Below, one piece after another: positions 14,477-20,000 of a stretch of 20,000 bases of DNA. How positions within the stretch are numbered: the stretch's first letter is position 1; the number at the start of each line of letters is the position of its first letter. This DNA is from Armadillidium nasatum (Eukaryota > Arthropoda > Malacostraca > Isopoda > Armadillidiidae), in NCBI GenBank assembly GCA_009176605.1, contig SEYY01006355.1:27501-47500 (forward strand). Reading direction: 5' to 3'. The position numbers and the translations under genes are program-made. The notes under the pieces are model-generated. The model was not told the DNA's origin. It saw only the letters and a list, made by a program, of their open reading frames with translations, and searched no databases.

Positions 14477-14726
14477 CAACACTTTTCATTAATATTGACA
14501 GTTTTCCAATATTTTCTTTTTCTTTACCCCGCTCCGTTTCTGCTAGTGAATGTTCATCTTTGTGTTTTGATTTTAGCCCAAATTATTTAGTTGAAAATTT
14601 TTCACTTTGGGCACCCTGAGGTCCTCTTCTAATTTCCTGACTACAGATGTTACATTTAGCTATTTCGAGCCTATCCTGAAACATTGTAAAGTACTCCCAT
14701 ACTGCTGAAGCTGATCTTTTAGCCAT
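14477..14726 (-). pseudogene. hAT transposase N-terminus with BED zinc finger
   Basis: An ATG at 14726 opens MAKRSASAVWEYFTMFQDRL, then EIAKCNICSQEIRRG and later LKSKHKDEHSLAETERGK. This is a BED-type zinc finger: aromatic W10/Y12/F13, C25-x2-C28 and H55-x3-H59. Such fingers sit at the N-terminus of hAT transposases and bind the transposon ends (family knowledge). An in-frame TAA at 14583-14585 (residue 48) breaks it where the family usually has an N-rich T-x-N-L segment. The frame then continues to about 14477, where a TATATATATATC tract joins it to the truncated 5' end of the family-2 LINE. The catalytic RNase-H-like and dimerisation regions are absent. The host gene alternative (a domesticated ZBED gene) is unlikely given the stop and the flanks. 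Confidence 0.7.
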
Positions 14727-16995
<2,269 letters not shown>

Positions 16996-17720
16996 TGGGT
17001 GAGATGCACATTTTTTATTTTAAATTTTAAAAAAAATTTTTTTTTAAATTTAATGTGAACAGCATCAAAATGGTGTATTTATTATCATTGACATTGTTAC
17101 TATTATTATTATTTTTTTTATCATTTTTATTTTATTGTTATTCTTATTGTTTTTATTATTACTATTACATTCATTTTTATTTTCAACCTCTCTTTCTTTC
17201 TCATCTTCATTTCCATTTTTATCATTTTTTACTTTCATTTTCACCCTCATTTTTATTTTTACTTACATTTCTACTTTCAGTTCTATTCTCATTTCCTTTT
17301 TTCACATTCATTCTTACCTTCATCTTTACTTTAATTTTCATTTCCACTTTTATATTTTTCATTTTCATTTTTACATTTAGTTGTGTTTCTATTTTCACCT
17401 TTATTTTCATGATCATTTTTATTTTTATTACTGCTGTTTTTAGGCTTGTTTTTGGTATCAATTTTATTTTTATTATTATTATTTTTTGCATTTTTGTCAT
17501 TTTTATAATCTTTTTTTATTATTTATTATTTTATTATGGTTGTTTTTCTTATTATCATTGCTATTCCATTTGTTATTATTGATGCCAGTCATTATTTTTA
17601 TTATTTTTGTATTTGTTATCATTATTATTATTATTATTTTTCAATTTTTCGCCTTTTATTATTGGTATTGTTTTTATTCGTCCATTTCTAATTTAAATTA
17701 TTTTATCCTTTAGTTTTTAT
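16996..17720. repeat. G-poor, T-rich degenerate repeat region
   Basis: The plus strand is dominated by T with A and C and almost no G for about 650 bp (17065-17720). Loose units of the form TTTTCA, TTTTTA and TTATTA recur without a strict period. It is a low-complexity, degenerate microsatellite-like tract. The long Phe/Ile/Leu-rich frames it produces on the plus strand, and Lys/Asn/Met-rich frames on the minus strand, are composition artefacts. The first part (16996-17064) is an A/T-run spacer. Confidence 0.75.
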
Positions 17721-18158
<438 letters not shown>

Positions 18159-18174
18159 TATATATATTATATAA

Positions 18175-18254
<80 letters not shown>
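18159..18254. repeat. (AT)n microsatellite 15
   Basis: About 95 bp, entered through TATATTATATAATATATT slips. It lies between the palindromic island and the Penelope-like remnant. Confidence 0.95.
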
Positions 18255-18256
<2 letters not shown>

Positions 18257-18360
18257 CTATTTAAAACCACTAATTATAAAAAAATAAAAAATAAAAAGTT
18301 AAAATGAAGGGAAAAATAAATAAATATAGAAAATAACAAGTAACAAGTATAAAAGAGCCA

Positions 18361-18397
18361 CGAACGTTTCAGGAAACTAACTCTTCCCTCTCATCAG
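18361..18397 (-). ncRNA. hammerhead-core-like motif in Penelope-like element
   Basis: On the minus strand: CTGATGA (18391-18397), then G, AGGGAA, a 7-nt loop GAGTTAG, TTTCCT (a 6-bp stem with one G-T pair), then GAAACGTTCG (18361-18370). CUGANGA, stem II and GAAA are the invariant parts of a hammerhead ribozyme. The remaining parts are weak. Stem III would be only CG/CG with a TT loop, the base after it is G rather than A, C or U, and no clear stem I is seen. It is probably a degenerate or non-cleaving relic of a Penelope-type hammerhead. Confidence 0.4.
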
Positions 18398-18568
18398 CGC
18401 AAATGAGGACAGAAGACAGAAAACAAAAGTAAGAAGCATCAATTTGCCAGAAGTTTGAAAAATAAAAAATAAAAAATTACCTAACATCGAAGATACCAAA
18501 TCTGGCACCTATTGCACATGTGGAAAAACTTTTTTAAATGCTCTTCAAATAACCTAAAAGAACGATGT

Positions 18569-19050
18569 CTATATCAAAAAAGCCTGAAGAAGTATTGAAA
18601 TTTTCTTGAGCTTTAATAAAAAATGCTCCAATGAATGTTTAGATTTTTTTGACCTTGATGAAAATAAAAATGTTGCATCATTCCAGTTTATTTTGTGATT
18701 GCTATATGAAGAAAAATTGTATTGCTGGTGTTGCATCTTCTTACATCGGCTTTGTGTTGTTCTACACGAGTTTGCAAAGATTTGATAGTTTTGCCTATAT
18801 AAACAGTTACAAGTATTGCATGGAATTTTATAGACCCCTCCCATCTTTTCTGTAAATGTAGGATTATTTGTGATAAGAGTACAAGAAATTTTATCAGGGA
18901 AACTAAAAATCAGATGGATATTGCAAAGTGAGGAGAAAGTAAATTTTAAAGACAACAAAGAATCATTATAAGGAATCACTACAGTATTACTGGGGGGTTC
19001 ACGTAGTGAAATATTTTTATCCTTATATTTAGGAAGAGTTTGGCTCTGTG
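18569..19050 (-). pseudogene. Penelope-like element GIY-YIG endonuclease region
   Basis: Reading the minus strand: LPKYKDKNISLREPPSNTVV, IPYNDSLLSLKFTFSSL, KISCTLITNNPTFTEKMG, then GVYKIPCNTCNC (from about 18838). After a frameshift (2-nt loss or 1-nt gain near 18803) it continues as YIGKTIKSLQTRVEQHKADV (YIG at 18793-18801), and after another shift near 18690 as HKINWNDATFLFSSRSKKSK and HSLEHFLLKLKKI. The pair GVY...YIG, the conserved R of TRVEQH, the H-x-x-x-W pattern, and the CxxC spacing between the two halves are the hallmarks of the GIY-YIG endonuclease that Penelope-like elements carry after the RT (family knowledge). It would nick the target DNA. With two frameshifts and no RT it is dead. 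Confidence 0.75.
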
Positions 19051-19075
19051 ATATTGTTTGTTAATAACTTGTAAA

Positions 19076-19124
19076 GTGTATCCTAGGGATACATAATTCA
19101 TCAATTCCTATCCCTAGGATACAC
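19076..19124. repeat. 16-bp perfect inverted repeat
   Basis: GTGTATCCTAGGGATA (19076-19091) and TATCCCTAGGATACAC (19109-19124) are exact reverse complements separated by 17 bp. Each arm also contains the palindrome TCCTAGGA-like core. It lies between the 5' edge of the Penelope-like remnant and an AT tract. It could be a small hairpin, an insertion footprint or the junction of two inverted copies. Confidence 0.85.
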
Positions 19125-19126
19125 TA

Positions 19127-19266
<140 letters not shown>

Positions 19267-20000
19267 AAAAAAAATATATTTAAAACAAATGCCAAATATT
19301 TAAAAATTTAAAAGGCTACTCTAAAATGGCTACTCCAATTGTTTTATGAAACAATTTTCATAAAAATGTAAAATCTCTCAAATCATACTTGCTACATATG
19401 TTATACAGAAAATTTTACTAAAATGTATCAATCTATTAATAAACAAAAATTTAAAATAGAAAAACATAAGGCCTTAATTAAACCATAATACAGTAAAATG
19501 CCTAGTTACATTATATATATATGATAAGAGTTTAGGAGAAAGCTAAAATGAAATAAGAAGAAAACAAAGAAAGTTTACACTTACCCAGATGCCATGATGA
19601 GAATTAGAGAATTTCAAAAAATACTTTGAAATTTGTGAATAACAAGTTTATAAATTAAAATATTTGATCAAACTGATGGATATTTATTTTTTGTACTAAA
19701 ACTCTGATTGTAGGAGAGAAGTTAGGAAACTTTTAGAATTATGTTATAATTTAGAATCAAATTGCACTTTCAAATGTAGTAAATTTAAAAAAATGAAGTT
19801 ATGAAGATAATTAATCAATCCTATTTTCAATAATTTCCAATTATACAATTTATTTGTAAATGCAATCAAAGCAATTTTTCACACACACTCTTTCCTAAAC
19901 AACTAAATAGTAAATATCTGTGAACCAATAGGATTCATATATATATATATATAATGTAGGCCTAGATTTAATTTTTCTATTTTTAATGAAGTTTCATGCT
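19267..20000. other. AT-rich DNA without recognisable gene
   Basis: No open frame, transposon protein or element end was recognised. Two short AT runs occur (19514-19523 and 19938-19953). On the minus strand, CATCATGGCATCTGG followed by GTAAGTGT (5' splice-like, plus 19577-19599) could be a tiny first coding exon, but nothing else supports it. Confidence 0.5.

Larger units (their letters stand above)
18255..19070 (-). mobile_element. Penelope-like retroelement remnant
   Basis: Minus-strand remnant with the C-terminal GIY-YIG region (18569-19050) and a non-coding 3' part. The 3' part holds a CTGATGA-hairpin-GAAACGTT motif (18361-18397) and A/T-rich sequence to the AT tract. The RT domain is absent: the 5' end stops near 19070, before a short inverted repeat and the next AT tract. 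Confidence 0.65.

Noticed and set aside
17055..17713. A 175-codon Phe/Leu/Ile/Tyr-rich frame resembling a membrane protein
   Set aside because: Pure composition effect of the T-rich, G-poor repeat. It has no domain pattern, and Lys/Asn-rich frames exist on the other strand for the same reason.
18361..18397. A fully active hammerhead ribozyme
   Set aside because: Stem I cannot be found, stem III is minimal, and the cleavage-site position is G. Only a core-like relic is claimed.
19577..19599. Minus-strand first coding exon ATGGCATCTGG followed by GTAAGT
   Set aside because: Eleven coding bases and a splice-like motif are too little. No promoter or second exon is visible.

Overview
This looks like a piece of arthropod nuclear genome, most likely a decapod crustacean. 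That placement is an inference from recalled features of decapod genomes: abundant dinucleotide microsatellites and degraded jockey-like LINEs with the protein motifs seen here. No sequence search was run. The window has no convincing intact host gene, no rRNA or tRNA gene and no prokaryotic gene structure. It is a graveyard of decayed transposable elements, cut into blocks by sixteen long (AT)n tracts of about 90-325 bp that total roughly 2.1 kb, or a tenth of the window.

Layout. 1-1490: AT-rich DNA with one exon-like segment (1051-1208) and a possible LTR-retrotransposon primer-binding site and leader (1358-1490). 1492-2105: AT tracts carrying hAT-like transposon ends. 2125-3455: family-1 LINE copy A on the minus strand. 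3616-3896: a probable solo LTR between two AT tracts. 4515-4815: a third hAT-like end. 5199-6075: LINE copy B, a distinct relative with a mutated RT active site. 6305-6558: a short 3' end of LINE family 2. 6717-9658: family-1 copy D, the longest LINE here, with a nested self-family insertion and an internal RT deletion. 9770-10536: 3' part of a third, RTE-like LINE. 10660-10768: a fourth hAT-like end. 10858-11878: a diverged, roughly 900-bp inverted repeat (foldback). 12205-14462: family-2 LINE on the minus strand with a poly(A) tail and a 403-codon uninterrupted RT stretch. 14477-15180: 5' end of a hAT transposon with a BED zinc finger. 15306-16995: family-1 copy E. 17065-17720: G-poor, T-rich degenerate repeat. 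17721-19070: pieces of Penelope-like elements with GIY-YIG coding sequence and two hammerhead-core-like motifs. 19129-20000: an AT tract and featureless AT-rich DNA.

The genes do not work together as a pathway. Every recognisable coding region is a selfish-element protein: LINE endonuclease/RT, Penelope GIY-YIG endonuclease or hAT transposase. Nearly all carry frameshifts, stops or truncations. The notable pattern is architectural. Most element blocks begin or end exactly at an (AT)n tract, often in mid-domain. That could reflect insertion into TA microsatellites, recombination between them, or assembly joins through them.
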